A stretch of DNA of 64,000 nt from CAZQGO01 sp964593065 (GCA_964593065.1 CAZQGO010000013.1:18153-82152); one strand, 5' to 3'. Shown: positions 41,997 through 51,135, counted from the first letter of the stretch. Translations and numbers: made by a program. The notes: generated from the sequence alone by a model not told the origin.

Positions 41997-43157
41997 CTAG
42001 ACCAGGAAGGCCTCGTCGGCGGTCAGCCGCTTCAAGGCGCTGTGACCGAACTGGCAGAGCTCCTCGTTGCGGCTTTTGGCCAGTTCCACCAGGGCGGGCA
42101 GCACCGTCTTGGCGTCATCCCCGAGAATCCGCAGGGCTTCCTCGCAGACATCGTGCGCGAGATGGGAATTGTATTCGTGCACCAACGGATCCCGCAGGGC
42201 GTAAATGTTTTTCCCGAGGGGGGTGGCGACGGCGATCCAGGCCAAGGCGGCTTCCTGCCGCACCGCCCGGTACGGGTCCCGCACGGCCGCGCGCAAGGCG
42301 GGTTCGCTGTCCTGCGCCGCGGAACCCAAATGGCCCAACAACCACGCCGAGTACAACCGCACCTCGTAGGTTTCGTCCCCCAACGAGCGCATGAGCTCCG
42401 GCAGCATGGCCTGGCCGGCCTGGAGGGCGATGCCCAGCACCAGTTCGCGGGCTCCGGGATGTTTATACTGGACGGCCTGGATCAGGGCGCGGTGCGCGTT
42501 GGGTTGATCGGTGAGCCAGGTGCCGATTTTTTCGCCGGCCAGCCGCCGCACCGAGGGCTTTTGGTCCTTCCAGGCCTGCAGAAGCAGGGGCAGGGCCAGG
42601 GGCAGGACCCGTTCCCGCCGCAGCAGGGTTTCCGCGGCGGGTGGACAGCAAAGCGGATTTTCCGAGGAGATCGCCTGGACCAGTTCCTCCAGAATGGCCT
42701 GGTGGTCAGGCTCGAGCCTTTCCCGGGCCCGGGCGGCGGCCTCGCGGATCTGGGATTCCTCGTCCACGGCCATGTCTTCCAGGGTCAGATGCAGGTCCTG
42801 ATAAATATTGTCCGGCGGGAGGGTTCCTTCCGCGTCCGGCGTTCCGGCGGAGCGGGGCCCGTTTTCAAGGTTAATGACGACGGACGCGCCTTCGGGGATC
42901 TTTTTCTCCTCGCGTTCCAGGGCGGCCAGCATGCCCGGAATGACTTCCTTGTGCAGGACGCCGAAACGCAGCAAGGTCTGCACCGCGGAACGCCGGACAT
43001 TGATGACCTGGTCCCCCAGCGCTCCAACCAAGACCTCGATGATTTCGGGGTTCACCGGGCCGATTTCTCGCAGGGCATTCACGGCGTCGAAGCGTTCGCG
43101 CCATGCGCCCCCTCGCAACAGGGAAATCCAGTCCGGGATCGGTTTACGCTCCCGCAT
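41997..43157 (-). CDS. HEAT-repeat protein
   Basis: 386 residues made almost entirely of HEAT-type helix pairs, with recurring ...ALGDxxxxVRRSAxxxL..., ...AIRDPYRAVRQEAALAW... and EEALRILGDDAKTVLPALV patterns. No signal peptide and no catalytic motif; it is a cytosolic scaffold. It lies between two small membrane proteins in the same transcription direction. Confidence 0.85.
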   Translation of the reverse strand: MRERKPIPDWISLLRGGAWRERFDAVNALREIGPVNPEIIEVLVGALGDQVINVRRSAVQTLLRFGVLHKEVIPGMLAALEREEKKIPEGASVVINLENGPRSAGTPDAEGTLPPDNIYQDLHLTLEDMAVDEESQIREAAARARERLEPDHQAILEELVQAISSENPLCCPPAAETLLRRERVLPLALPLLLQAWKDQKPSVRRLAGEKIGTWLTDQPNAHRALIQAVQYKHPGARELVLGIALQAGQAMLPELMRSLGDETYEVRLYSAWLLGHLGSAAQDSEPALRAAVRDPYRAVRQEAALAWIAVATPLGKNIYALRDPLVHEYNSHLAHDVCEEALRILGDDAKTVLPALVELAKSRNEELCQFGHSALKRLTADEAFLV

Positions 43158-43283
43158 ACCGGCCTTCTCCGCGATCCATTCGGGTTTGGCCCCGGCGCCG
43201 CCGATTCTTTCCCGCCCGGGCTATCCTAGTGTACAACTTCGGAGCCCGGTAACACAAGCTTTGGGTTCGTCCCCGTCCGCGGA

Positions 43284-43721
43284 CTACTGCGTCCGCGCCA
43301 GGGGTGTATAGCCGCGGCCGGACCCCGGCACCAGGGTCCACGCATACAGGATGCCCACCGCCAGCATTTCCACCAAGCCCGCGGCGAGTTCATACGCCAC
43401 GGCGGACGCGGTCAACGGAAAGACCAGCCACTGCGCGGCTTGATTCATAAAAATCTTCAGAAACCAGGCCAGGACGGCGAAGCTGATCCCCTTGACGGTT
43501 CCGGTTTTTCCCGGCAGGCTGGGATGCAGCAGGACAAAAATCCCTGCCAGGGCGAAACCGTAGAACAGGTCCAGTCCCAGTCCGGCGAGCACGTTGACCT
43601 GGTCCCGGGCCAGCGGGATAAACAGGGAAAGGCTCTCCCGCGCCAGGGGGTTGCCCTGCAGCAGGGCATCCAGCGCCCCCAGGAGCAGGCCGCTCACGAA
43701 GGCCACGATCACAAAGCGCAT
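43284..43721 (-). CDS. Small polytopic membrane protein, unknown
   Basis: 145 residues with about four hydrophobic stretches (FVIVAFVSGLLLGALDALL, VNVLAGLGLDLFYGFALAGIFVLL, GISFAVLAWFLKIFM, YELAAGLVEMLAVGILYAW). No known motif is recognised. GGGAAGC precedes ATG 43721. It follows the radical SAM gene by 33 nt. Confidence 0.78.
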   Translation of the reverse strand: MRFVIVAFVSGLLLGALDALLQGNPLARESLSLFIPLARDQVNVLAGLGLDLFYGFALAGIFVLLHPSLPGKTGTVKGISFAVLAWFLKIFMNQAAQWLVFPLTASAVAYELAAGLVEMLAVGILYAWTLVPGSGRGYTPLARTQ

Positions 43722-43754
43722 GCTTCCCTCTTTTCAGCCGCAACGGCGGCGGGT

Positions 43755-44876
43755 TTATTTCCAGACGCCCGGGATCTTCTGTCCGCAGTACTTGCAACGG
43801 CCGTCCACCACGTTCATGGACTCGATAAAATACCCCTGGCGCTTGATCAGCAGTTTGCCGCAGTGCGGGCAGTAGGTGTGGTTGTAGCGATTCCCGGGGA
43901 CATTGCCGAGGTAGACGAAATGGACGCCTGATTTTTTCGCGATGGCCACCGCCTGCTCCAGGGTCTTGACCGGGGTCGGAGGCAGCCGCGTCAATTTATG
44001 ATTGGGAAAGAAACGCAGGAAATGGACCGGGACGTCCGGCCCCAGGTTCTTCACCACCCAGTCGGTCATGGCGCGGATCTCCTTGGGATCGTCGTTGACC
44101 GTGGGAATGACCAGGTATCCGACTTCGAGCCACACGCCGTTCTGCCGGTAGATTTTCAAGGCCTGCAGCAGGGGCGCCAGTTTCGCCGCCGCCAGCAAAC
44201 GGTAACTTTTATCCGTGAAGCCCTTCAGGTCCACATTGGCGGCATCCAAAACCGTGCACAGTTTCTTCAAGGGCTCGGGATTGATGTAGCCGCAGGTGAC
44301 GGCCACGTTCCGCAAGCCGTGCTGACGCGCCAGCCAGGCGGTATCGTACATGTATTCATAAAAAACCGTGGGCTCGCTGTAGGTGTAGGAAAGGGAGGGG
44401 CAGGCGTTCTTCTTCGCCAGCGCCACCACCTGTTCGGGATAAAGTTTGCGGGTCGGCACGTCTGCGGGTTCGGCCTGGGAAATGGACCAATTCTGGCAGA
44501 AGACGCAGCGGAGATTGCAGCCCACGGTGGCGATGGACAGGGTGGGCGTTCCCGGCAGGAAATGAAACAGGGGTTTTTTCTCGATGGGATCGACGTTCAC
44601 AGAGCAGGGTTGGGCATAGGTCAGGGGGACGAGCTTGCCCTTGACGTTTTTACGGACGCGGCAGTTGCCGACCTGCCCTTCGGGAATCACGCATTCGCGC
44701 GGGCACAGCAGGCATTGAATGTCCCCGTTCAGCGTTTTTTCATAATAGCGCGCTTCCGGTTTCTCCCTGTCCGCCTTGGCGGCCAGGGCCGGGAGCCAGG
44801 TCCACGCCAGGAGCGGCACCGCCAAGAACACGGCCGCGACCCGGCCGGACTGTTTCAGTCCTCTCGGCAAGAACAC
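43755..44876 (-). CDS. AmmeMemoRadiSam-type radical SAM enzyme with an N-terminal signal/anchor
   Basis: 373 residues. GTG 44876 has GGGAGG close upstream. A hydrophobic signal or anchor (about 12-33) is unusual for a radical SAM protein. After it come four cysteines (55, 58, 62, 72), then the cluster motif CNLRCVFC (Cys120, 124, 127). The sequence resembles PflA-like AmmeMemoRadiSam proteins (TYSEPTVFYEYMYDTA, NVDLKGFTD, VHFLRFFPNHKL). Two C-terminal CxxC pairs (CPHCGK, CKYCGQ) look like a zinc ribbon. No AMMECR1 or Memo gene is adjacent. Periplasmic location would be surprising for an oxygen-sensitive enzyme. Confidence 0.88.
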   Translation of the reverse strand: MFLPRGLKQSGRVAAVFLAVPLLAWTWLPALAAKADREKPEARYYEKTLNGDIQCLLCPRECVIPEGQVGNCRVRKNVKGKLVPLTYAQPCSVNVDPIEKKPLFHFLPGTPTLSIATVGCNLRCVFCQNWSISQAEPADVPTRKLYPEQVVALAKKNACPSLSYTYSEPTVFYEYMYDTAWLARQHGLRNVAVTCGYINPEPLKKLCTVLDAANVDLKGFTDKSYRLLAAAKLAPLLQALKIYRQNGVWLEVGYLVIPTVNDDPKEIRAMTDWVVKNLGPDVPVHFLRFFPNHKLTRLPPTPVKTLEQAVAIAKKSGVHFVYLGNVPGNRYNHTYCPHCGKLLIKRQGYFIESMNVVDGRCKYCGQKIPGVWK

Positions 44877-44920
44877 GGTTCCTCCCTAGGCAGCGGCAAC
44901 AGCCGACTTGCAGGCGGCTG

Positions 44921-44949
44921 TTTACCCCCCGCCGCATCTATACTACAAT
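44921..44949 (+). promoter_or_regulatory. Promoter for the spermidine-synthase-like gene
   Basis: TTTACC (44921-44926) and TACAAT (44944-44949), 17 nt apart, lie in the divergent region and point toward 45045, leaving a leader of about 90 nt. Confidence 0.45.
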
Positions 44950-45044
44950 ACAACCATGCCCAACTTCCAGCTTTACGGGGTCTGCGGGCGCACGCCCGGA
45001 AATGGCCCCGGATTCGCGCTCCGTCCGCCCCGGGGGAGCCGGCC

Positions 45045-47225
45045 ATGATCACCCTGCTGATCATTCTTTCCGGTTTCCTGTCCGTCTGCGCCCAGACGCT
45101 GCTGCTGCGCGAAATGCTGGTGGTCTTTCAGGGCAACGAACTCTCCCTGGGCCTTATGCTTTCCCAGTGGCTGCTCGGCGTGGCCCTGGGCAGTTTCCTG
45201 GCCAGCCGGCCCCGCGGGCTGGGGTGCCTGCGGCCCCGGACCGCCCTGCCGGTCAGTTTCCTCCTGGCCGGGCTGGCCCTGCCCGCGGCCCTGTTTTGGA
45301 TCCGCAATCTCCGGCTGTGGCTGGCCGTTTTTCCCGGCGAGGGCCTGTCCCTGGGAACCCTGTTCTTGGGTTCCGCGGCCGCGCTTCTGCCCGTTAGCCT
45401 CCTCTTCGGCGTCCAGTTCGTATACGGCGTGCGCTGGGCCGAAACCGAGAAGCGCACGCTGCCCGCCGGAACGATCTACTTCGCCGAAGCGCTGGGGTAT
45501 TTGGCGGGCGGGCTGGTCTTCACCTTCGGACTCATCCCGAGATTGCATAGCATGACCATCGCGGGCCTGTTACTGGCAGCGGGCGCCGTGCCGTTGACGT
45601 TCGCCGCCCGCCGCCCGGCAACCCGCTGGGGGGCGGCCGCCCTGGTTCCGTTGCTGGTTTTCCTGACGGTGCGCTTTTCCCCGACTTTGGAAACCCTCTC
45701 CCTGCAGCGGCTTTTTTTCCGTTATACCCTCCAAACCGTGCAAAATTCGCCCTACGGGCAACAGGTCGTGGCCGATAAGAACGATGAACGATATTTCTTC
45801 TTCGACGGCGAACCGCAGTTGACTCTTCCCCACCCGGACACGGCCAAACTTGAGGACAGCGTGGACCTGCCCCTGTTATTCCGGACGCAAACCGCCAAGG
45901 CCCTTCTCATCGGCGGGGGCGGCGAATATTTAGAAACCATCCTGCGTCATCCGGTTCAAACCCTGGATTACGTGGAACCCGATCCCTGGCTGATCCGGCT
46001 GGTGCGCCAATTCTGGCCGGCTTCCGCGGGACGGTCCCCGTTTACGGATCCCCGGCTCAAAATTCACGCACAGGACGGCAGGCGCTTCGTTCGCACCACG
46101 CCGTTGCGTTTCGACGCGGTTTTTCTGGGCATGCCCTATCCCCTGACGTTGAGCACAAACCGGTTTTTCACGCGTGAATTCTTCCTGTCCGTCCGGAGCC
46201 GCCTCCATCCCCGGGGGCTGTTTACCCTGTCCCTGCCCGGCTCGCTGGTGTATTTGCCCCCGGCGCAGGCCGAACTCACCGGCGTCTTGGAGGCCACGCT
46301 CCGCTCCGTCTTCCGGTACGTAACCGTCTTGCCGGCGGAGACGAATCTGTTTCTGGCCTCCCAGGGGCCGATTGACGACGAGGCTGCGAAACTCGGGCAG
46401 CGCCTGGCCCGCAGCCGCGTCCCGGCACGGTTTCTGTCCCCGGCCTACCTGGATTTCCGCCTGGACCCCGGCAAACGCGCCTGGCTCGAGCAGCGTTTGC
46501 GCCAGGTCCGGAAAACGTACGGCCTCAATCGGGATTTTCACCCGCGCGCGCTTCTGGCCGCGCTCCGGTACTGGCAGTCCATCTTTTCCCCGCGTTTTGG
46601 AAAATTTTACGCCGGCCTGGCCGGAGTCGCCTGGGTCTTGTGGCCGCTGCTGCTGGCGGGGTTGGGTGCCGGCCGCATCAAGGCCGGGGCCACGGTTTTT
46701 GCCACGGGCTGCGTGGGCATGGGCCTGCACCTGCTGGCCATCTGGGGCCTGCAGGTCACCAGCGGTTCCCTGTATTATTGGATCGGCCTGATGAATGCGG
46801 CCTTCATGGCCGGCTTGGCCTGCGGCGCGCTGGTCCTGAGACGCTTTGCCCGCCTGCCTGCGACGGCGGGGTTGCTGCTCAAACTGGAGGCTGGTTTTTT
46901 TGTCTGGACGGCCGTGTGGTGGCTGCTGCTGCGGATTCCGCATCCGCCCTGGCCCGCTTTTTTCGCGTTGTCGGTGGGTTCGGGTTTTTTTGTCGGCCTG
47001 GAGTTTCCCGCCGTGGTGAGTTTCCAGACCGCACGCACGCGCGTGGAGGAGAGCCGCTCGGCCGGCGGTTTGTATGCCGCGGATGTCCTGGGCGGATGGA
47101 TGGCGGCGCTCTTGGTCGGCGCCCTCTTGATTCCCGCCTGGGGCCTGGGGCGGGTTTTGCTGCTCCTGCTCCTGGCCAAGGCCGTCAGCCTGACCTGGTG
47201 GCTGCGGGCCGGCCTGAAGGCTTGA
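45045..47225 (+). CDS. Spermidine-synthase-like SAM-fold domain fused between membrane domains
   Basis: 726 residues from ATG 45045, with GGGGGAG about seven nt upstream; the long frame before it runs antisense through the radical SAM gene. Residues about 1-200 form six or more helices, opening LLIILSGFLSVCAQTLLLREML, typical of membrane spermidine-synthase-like proteins. A Rossmann methyltransferase-like domain covers about 230-450 with LLIGGGGEYLETIL and LDYVEPDP. Seven more helices follow. At the usual catalytic D-x-P-x-P site the sequence reads LGMPYP, lacking the Asp, so aminopropyl transfer is doubtful. Confidence 0.85.
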   Translation: MITLLIILSGFLSVCAQTLLLREMLVVFQGNELSLGLMLSQWLLGVALGSFLASRPRGLGCLRPRTALPVSFLLAGLALPAALFWIRNLRLWLAVFPGEGLSLGTLFLGSAAALLPVSLLFGVQFVYGVRWAETEKRTLPAGTIYFAEALGYLAGGLVFTFGLIPRLHSMTIAGLLLAAGAVPLTFAARRPATRWGAAALVPLLVFLTVRFSPTLETLSLQRLFFRYTLQTVQNSPYGQQVVADKNDERYFFFDGEPQLTLPHPDTAKLEDSVDLPLLFRTQTAKALLIGGGGEYLETILRHPVQTLDYVEPDPWLIRLVRQFWPASAGRSPFTDPRLKIHAQDGRRFVRTTPLRFDAVFLGMPYPLTLSTNRFFTREFFLSVRSRLHPRGLFTLSLPGSLVYLPPAQAELTGVLEATLRSVFRYVTVLPAETNLFLASQGPIDDEAAKLGQRLARSRVPARFLSPAYLDFRLDPGKRAWLEQRLRQVRKTYGLNRDFHPRALLAALRYWQSIFSPRFGKFYAGLAGVAWVLWPLLLAGLGAGRIKAGATVFATGCVGMGLHLLAIWGLQVTSGSLYYWIGLMNAAFMAGLACGALVLRRFARLPATAGLLLKLEAGFFVWTAVWWLLLRIPHPPWPAFFALSVGSGFFVGLEFPAVVSFQTARTRVEESRSAGGLYAADVLGGWMAALLVGALLIPAWGLGRVLLLLLLAKAVSLTWWLRAGLKA

Positions 47226-47252
47226 GGCTGAAAGCCCCCCGCCCGGAGGCCG

Positions 47253-48482
47253 TCAGGCGGGCAAGGACATGTCCTTTTCCTTTTTCACCATGAAGGCCGA
47301 GAGAATCTCGATGGCGGCCTGGATCATCTTGGGATCCAGGTGCGCAACATCGTCCCGGTGCGTGTGGTACACGACGCTGCCGGAACCGAAGTCCGGATTC
47401 AGAGCCACCAAGGTGGTGGCCTGGATGCCGATCTTGGCCAATTCCCCCGCATCCGTGGCCCCGTACCCGTGCCGCATGGATACCAGGCGCGAGGAATATC
47501 CCAGGGCCTTGGCGACTTCCTGCATGGTTTTCGCCAGTTTCTGGGAGAGCCGGACCGTGCCGTTGATGTCGGAAACCAGGTAATTCAACTTCTTCAAATC
47601 ATACAGGGACTCCAGGTTGATGTTGTAGGTCGGCAGGTTGCGGAATTTTTTCTTGTATTGGCGCGCAAAGGCGCGCGAACCGCGCAGTCCGGACTCCTCC
47701 GCGTCGAAACTGGCAAAAATCACCCGCGTGTGGCGGGGAAACCCTTCCTGCTGCCTGCGGGCGTGAAGCAGCTCCGCCATTTTCAGGAGAATACAGGCCG
47801 AGACCAGGTTGTCGCCCGCCCCCGGGGTCGCTTCCTTTTTTAAAAAGAAAAAGAAGGGGATGTCGATGAGAATCACCGCCACGGCCGCGTAGCGCAACAG
47901 GTCGTAGGCGAACAGAGGCCGGCCGGCCAACTCCTGATACCCGGTCCAGACCGCCAGGGCCGCCACGATCAGCCAGTTGACGGTGGTGGAAAAGATGATC
48001 ACGAAGAAATACAGTTTGGGCGTATAGGCCAGAAAGGTGAATTCATAGGCGCTGTCGTGGTGGGCGCTGAAGATAACCTGCTGTTTGACCTCGCCCGAGG
48101 GTTCCAGGGTCCCGACCACGTTGTAGCCGCTCTTTTTCTTGAACAGGAAATCGATGAACTCCTGATAAAAGCCGAATTCCAGGACATTGACGAGATGGCC
48201 GAGGATGTAGGCCGCAATGGCCAGGTACGCCTGTCCCAGCAACAGCAGCACGGACCCGGCGATGGACAACGCGGCATTCAAGGTGATGTGGCCCAAAAAA
48301 GCCCGTGGATGGTGTTTGAATTCGTCCAGGGTCACTTCATCGCAATTCCGGGAGAGTTCCTGCTGCAGGATTTTTGCCGCTTTCTTGCACAACGCGGAAC
48401 CCGCCGGCCTCGGACCGCAGGTATCGATGATCGTGCTGGTCATCTGCAGGACGTCTCGGACGTGTTGCTCGATGGATTTCAT
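47253..48482 (-). CDS. M28-family metallopeptidase with inserted membrane helices
   Basis: 409 residues. Zn-ligand motifs are in order: SAHHDS (His141/142, Asp143), GAGDN (Asp224), DAEESGLRGS (Glu262/263) and YHTHRDD near the end. Hydrophobic stretches lie at about 67-100 and, unusually, at about 157-180 and 196-214, between the first His and the Asp. This places membrane segments inside the catalytic domain. It may be an aminopeptidase tethered to the membrane. ATG 48482 follows an extended -10 promoter. Confidence 0.87.
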   Translation of the reverse strand: MKSIEQHVRDVLQMTSTIIDTCGPRPAGSALCKKAAKILQQELSRNCDEVTLDEFKHHPRAFLGHITLNAALSIAGSVLLLLGQAYLAIAAYILGHLVNVLEFGFYQEFIDFLFKKKSGYNVVGTLEPSGEVKQQVIFSAHHDSAYEFTFLAYTPKLYFFVIIFSTTVNWLIVAALAVWTGYQELAGRPLFAYDLLRYAAVAVILIDIPFFFFLKKEATPGAGDNLVSACILLKMAELLHARRQQEGFPRHTRVIFASFDAEESGLRGSRAFARQYKKKFRNLPTYNINLESLYDLKKLNYLVSDINGTVRLSQKLAKTMQEVAKALGYSSRLVSMRHGYGATDAGELAKIGIQATTLVALNPDFGSGSVVYHTHRDDVAHLDPKMIQAAIEILSAFMVKKEKDMSLPA

Positions 48483-48568
48483 GCGATCGGCTTCTGCAAG
48501 GGTTGAATCCTCCGGCTGGCGTCGGGCAGCGCGCGCACGCGCGTCCTGCTCGATCCGTTCCAGCTTTT

Positions 48569-48577
48569 ATTATAGCA
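48569..48577 (-). promoter_or_regulatory. Extended -10 promoter for the M28 peptidase
   Basis: On the minus strand TGCTATAAT (48577-48569) is a consensus extended -10 element. No good -35 is seen. It gives a leader of about 80 nt. Confidence 0.5.
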
Positions 48578-48661
48578 TATCGCCGGTTCCCGGGTATACG
48601 GCCGGATGAGCGGCGCAGATTCTAAAACCGGCTTCGGCCCTCGCGGCACGGCCGGCCCGTT

Positions 48662-49807
48662 TCACACCCGCTTCCGCGCCAAAGTTTTCGGATGTTTCCC
48701 CCGCCGTTCTTTTTCCCCGGCCGCTTTCATCAGCACCAGCGCGCTCATGGCCGTGGCCAGCACGCCCAGACGCCGCAGGCTGCGCAAGTCGGGCCGGAAA
48801 CCCCTCCGGAATCCGCCGTAGGTCCGTGAATATTCCCGGTAAGCGTGCAGAGCGACCCAGGTGACCAATTGCGCCACGGGCCAGTTGAGCGCCGGCTGCC
48901 GCCGGAGGTCTATAGACGTCAACCTCCGGACGGGCGGATGCGCGTCCCGGCGGACCCAGGACCGGAGCTTCGCTCGGGCCTCGGCCTGAAAGGCGCGGCT
49001 GGAGGCGAAGCGGGCCATGAGGCCATCGAGCCCCCTTTCGTATTCCACGTGCCAATTGCCGTTGCAGCCGGCGGCATGATGCGGGATGCTCGCGTCCTGC
49101 ACCGCGTGGAGAACCGGCCCCAAGATCCGGGCCCGGGGCGCGCGGCTCCTTTGATATTTCTCAAACCAGTACCGGGCCAGGTTGTCGACCGGCATGAACA
49201 CGCTGTAGGGAAACCCCCGGCCCTTGGATCCCCGGGACGCGGCCAGGGGAAACCGGGCCCGCAGTTCGGCCTCTTGGGTCGCGTAAATTCCCAGGTCGCC
49301 GGGAAAGGAATAGTGCAGGAGCGCCGGGGAACAATTCCGGTACCACGGTTGTCCCGGCGCGTGGACGTACTCGTCGTTCAGCCAATACTGGATACCCTCG
49401 TCGACTTTGAATCCGCCCAGGACGGCGGCGAGGTAGGCCCAGCGCTCCGCGACCTGGCTGGCCGGCTGGTGCTGGTTTCTCCGGGCCGAGCCGTGAAAAT
49501 AACTGTACCCGTCGTAATCATCAAACCGGCCCGGGCCCTTTTGAATGTCGAGAAAATGGTTGAAGCTCGTCAAAGCCCTGCCGCCGAGCAAATAATGGGC
49601 CCGGTCGTCCAGGGCGTTCCATTCCCGTCGGTGAGGGTCGTCGCGGCCGCCCTGGACATCCACGAATTCCACGTCCAGGAAATGGTCCGTCTCCGCGCTC
49701 CAGAGGATCAGGTCCGCCCTCTCGCCCCCTGACGCGCACGGCCGGAAAGCCGGGCCGGCGAGGTCCAAGGCCAGACGGGTCGTCAACATGTGCGCCAATT
49801 CATTCAT
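48662..49807 (-). CDS. Zinc-dependent phospholipase C / S1-P1 nuclease-like protein
   Basis: 381 residues, no obvious signal peptide. A motif near residues 234-257 reads H234-x3-D238-x5-H244 and H253-x3-E257 (LHAVQDASIPHHAAGCNGNWHVEYE). This matches the zinc ligands H-x3-D-x5-H ... H-x3-E of Bacillus cereus phospholipase C and S1/P1 nucleases. Earlier HFLD, HYLL and ALTSFNHFLDIQ segments could supply further ligands. The superfamily hydrolyses phosphoester bonds in phospholipids or nucleic acids. The N-terminal Trp ligand of secreted PLC is not evident, so activity is uncertain. Confidence 0.7.
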   Translation of the reverse strand: MNELAHMLTTRLALDLAGPAFRPCASGGERADLILWSAETDHFLDVEFVDVQGGRDDPHRREWNALDDRAHYLLGGRALTSFNHFLDIQKGPGRFDDYDGYSYFHGSARRNQHQPASQVAERWAYLAAVLGGFKVDEGIQYWLNDEYVHAPGQPWYRNCSPALLHYSFPGDLGIYATQEAELRARFPLAASRGSKGRGFPYSVFMPVDNLARYWFEKYQRSRAPRARILGPVLHAVQDASIPHHAAGCNGNWHVEYERGLDGLMARFASSRAFQAEARAKLRSWVRRDAHPPVRRLTSIDLRRQPALNWPVAQLVTWVALHAYREYSRTYGGFRRGFRPDLRSLRRLGVLATAMSALVLMKAAGEKERRGKHPKTLARKRV

Positions 49808-49873
49808 GAGCCGGACCCCGCGGATGAAGTGGGTGGCATTTTTTCGCCGGACGCGTCCGGATGCTCGGGGCCG

Positions 49874-50893
49874 TCAACCGGCGGTTACCCGTTCGGGAAT
49901 CGTGCGGGTATAAAACCGGGAAGGTCCTTCCAGCACCCGCCATTCCGCTTCGCGCAGGATGTTCCGGCAATCCGCCACGGTCAGGCCCCGTTGCTGCTCG
50001 GTCTCGGCGTGCGTGTCGCGCGGATTCGACCCGGATTCGGCCCATAACAGGTTGGCACCTGCGGCCGCGCCCAGGACGTTCGGTTCATGGGTGCAATTGC
50101 CCGGCACGCTGTGCGGCAGAGCCAAACGCACAACCGCCAAGAGGTGCGCCATCCGGGCTTCGCTCACCATGCCATGGCGGCTGAGGTCCGTGCCCGGAAT
50201 GGATATTCTCCGGGCGGCGCCGCTGTAAGCCGGAGACGCATCTCGCGTGACCAGGGTCTTTTCCACCAGTTCCGCGACGGTGTGCTCCGGTCCCACGGGT
50301 TCCAGGCATGTGCCCAGGGACAAGCCGGCTTCCCGGGCATGGCGCATGGTCGCCAGCCGGAGCTCGGGGGCAATGCCGGTGTCGCGGCCTTCGCCCAAGC
50401 GCAGGGCATGATAAACGCCGGTGAACCCGGCGGCCTTCAGGCGCTCGGCCTCCGCCAGGTCGAAGTCGCCGACATTCGCCACCAACACGGTCCCGGGGTC
50501 CAAGTTGCGCTTGATTTCCCGGCCCATTTCGATGAATTTTCCGAAATCGTAATCCGCCGTGGCCATGATGAAAATCGCGTTGGCTCCGTCCTGTTCGAAT
50601 TGCCTCGCCCTGGCCACCGCCTGTGCAACGGACAATTCCCGGCTTTCCCGGAACACGCCGTTGACGGCCGCAAAGGAGCAAAAAGCGCAGTTGTTGGGAC
50701 AGGGGGCGACGTTGAGCCCGACCTGGGCGTGGACTTCTGCCTGGCCCTGCGAGGCCAGTTCCGCCAGACGCCGCGAGGCCGCCAGGATCAGGGCGGATTC
50801 TCGCGAGAAAAGCGGGGCTTGAAACAACTCGGCGATTTCAGCCGCGTGCAGCGCATCGCCTTCCAAGGCTTGGGTGACGACATGGTCAATCAT
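49874..50893 (-). CDS. BioB/HydE-like radical SAM protein
   Basis: 339 residues from ATG 50893 (AGGAGG 11 nt upstream). Radical SAM cluster motif CPNNCAFC at Cys65, 69, 72 is preceded by a helical segment LFSRESALILAASRRLAE, typical of BioB, HydE and PylB. The barrel continues with MATADYDFGKF, GDFDLAEAERLKAAGFTGVYHALRLGEGRDT and LGTCLEPVGPEH. The second cluster cysteines of BioB are not clear. No biotin genes are close, so another cofactor or small-molecule reaction is likely. The PLC-like gene follows 66 nt downstream. Confidence 0.82.
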   Translation of the reverse strand: MIDHVVTQALEGDALHAAEIAELFQAPLFSRESALILAASRRLAELASQGQAEVHAQVGLNVAPCPNNCAFCSFAAVNGVFRESRELSVAQAVARARQFEQDGANAIFIMATADYDFGKFIEMGREIKRNLDPGTVLVANVGDFDLAEAERLKAAGFTGVYHALRLGEGRDTGIAPELRLATMRHAREAGLSLGTCLEPVGPEHTVAELVEKTLVTRDASPAYSGAARRISIPGTDLSRHGMVSEARMAHLLAVVRLALPHSVPGNCTHEPNVLGAAAGANLLWAESGSNPRDTHAETEQQRGLTVADCRNILREAEWRVLEGPSRFYTRTIPERVTAG

Positions 50894-51135
50894 GGTTGGG
50901 CAACCTCCTCGGGCCTGCACGGCAGTGTCGGTGAAGAGTATACGGCATTTTTTTCACCTGCCACAGAAATATTCTTTCGGATCCTCCTGCGGGCTGCCCC
51001 GGACGGGTTCGGCCCGGGGGTGGAAAACCAGAGGTCCCTTGACGGGCAAAATCGCTTTTTGTTATGCTTGGGGGGATGGAAAGCGGACCGGCAACCCTGG
51101 GTTTTCAGGACCGGCACGGAGGCTGGGAAGGCGCC

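Noticed and set aside
43998..47225. A 1075-codon open frame including the spermidine-synthase-like gene
   Set aside because: The first 349 codons run antisense to the radical SAM gene with no recognisable protein. ATG 45045 has a ribosome-binding site and begins a normal membrane helix.
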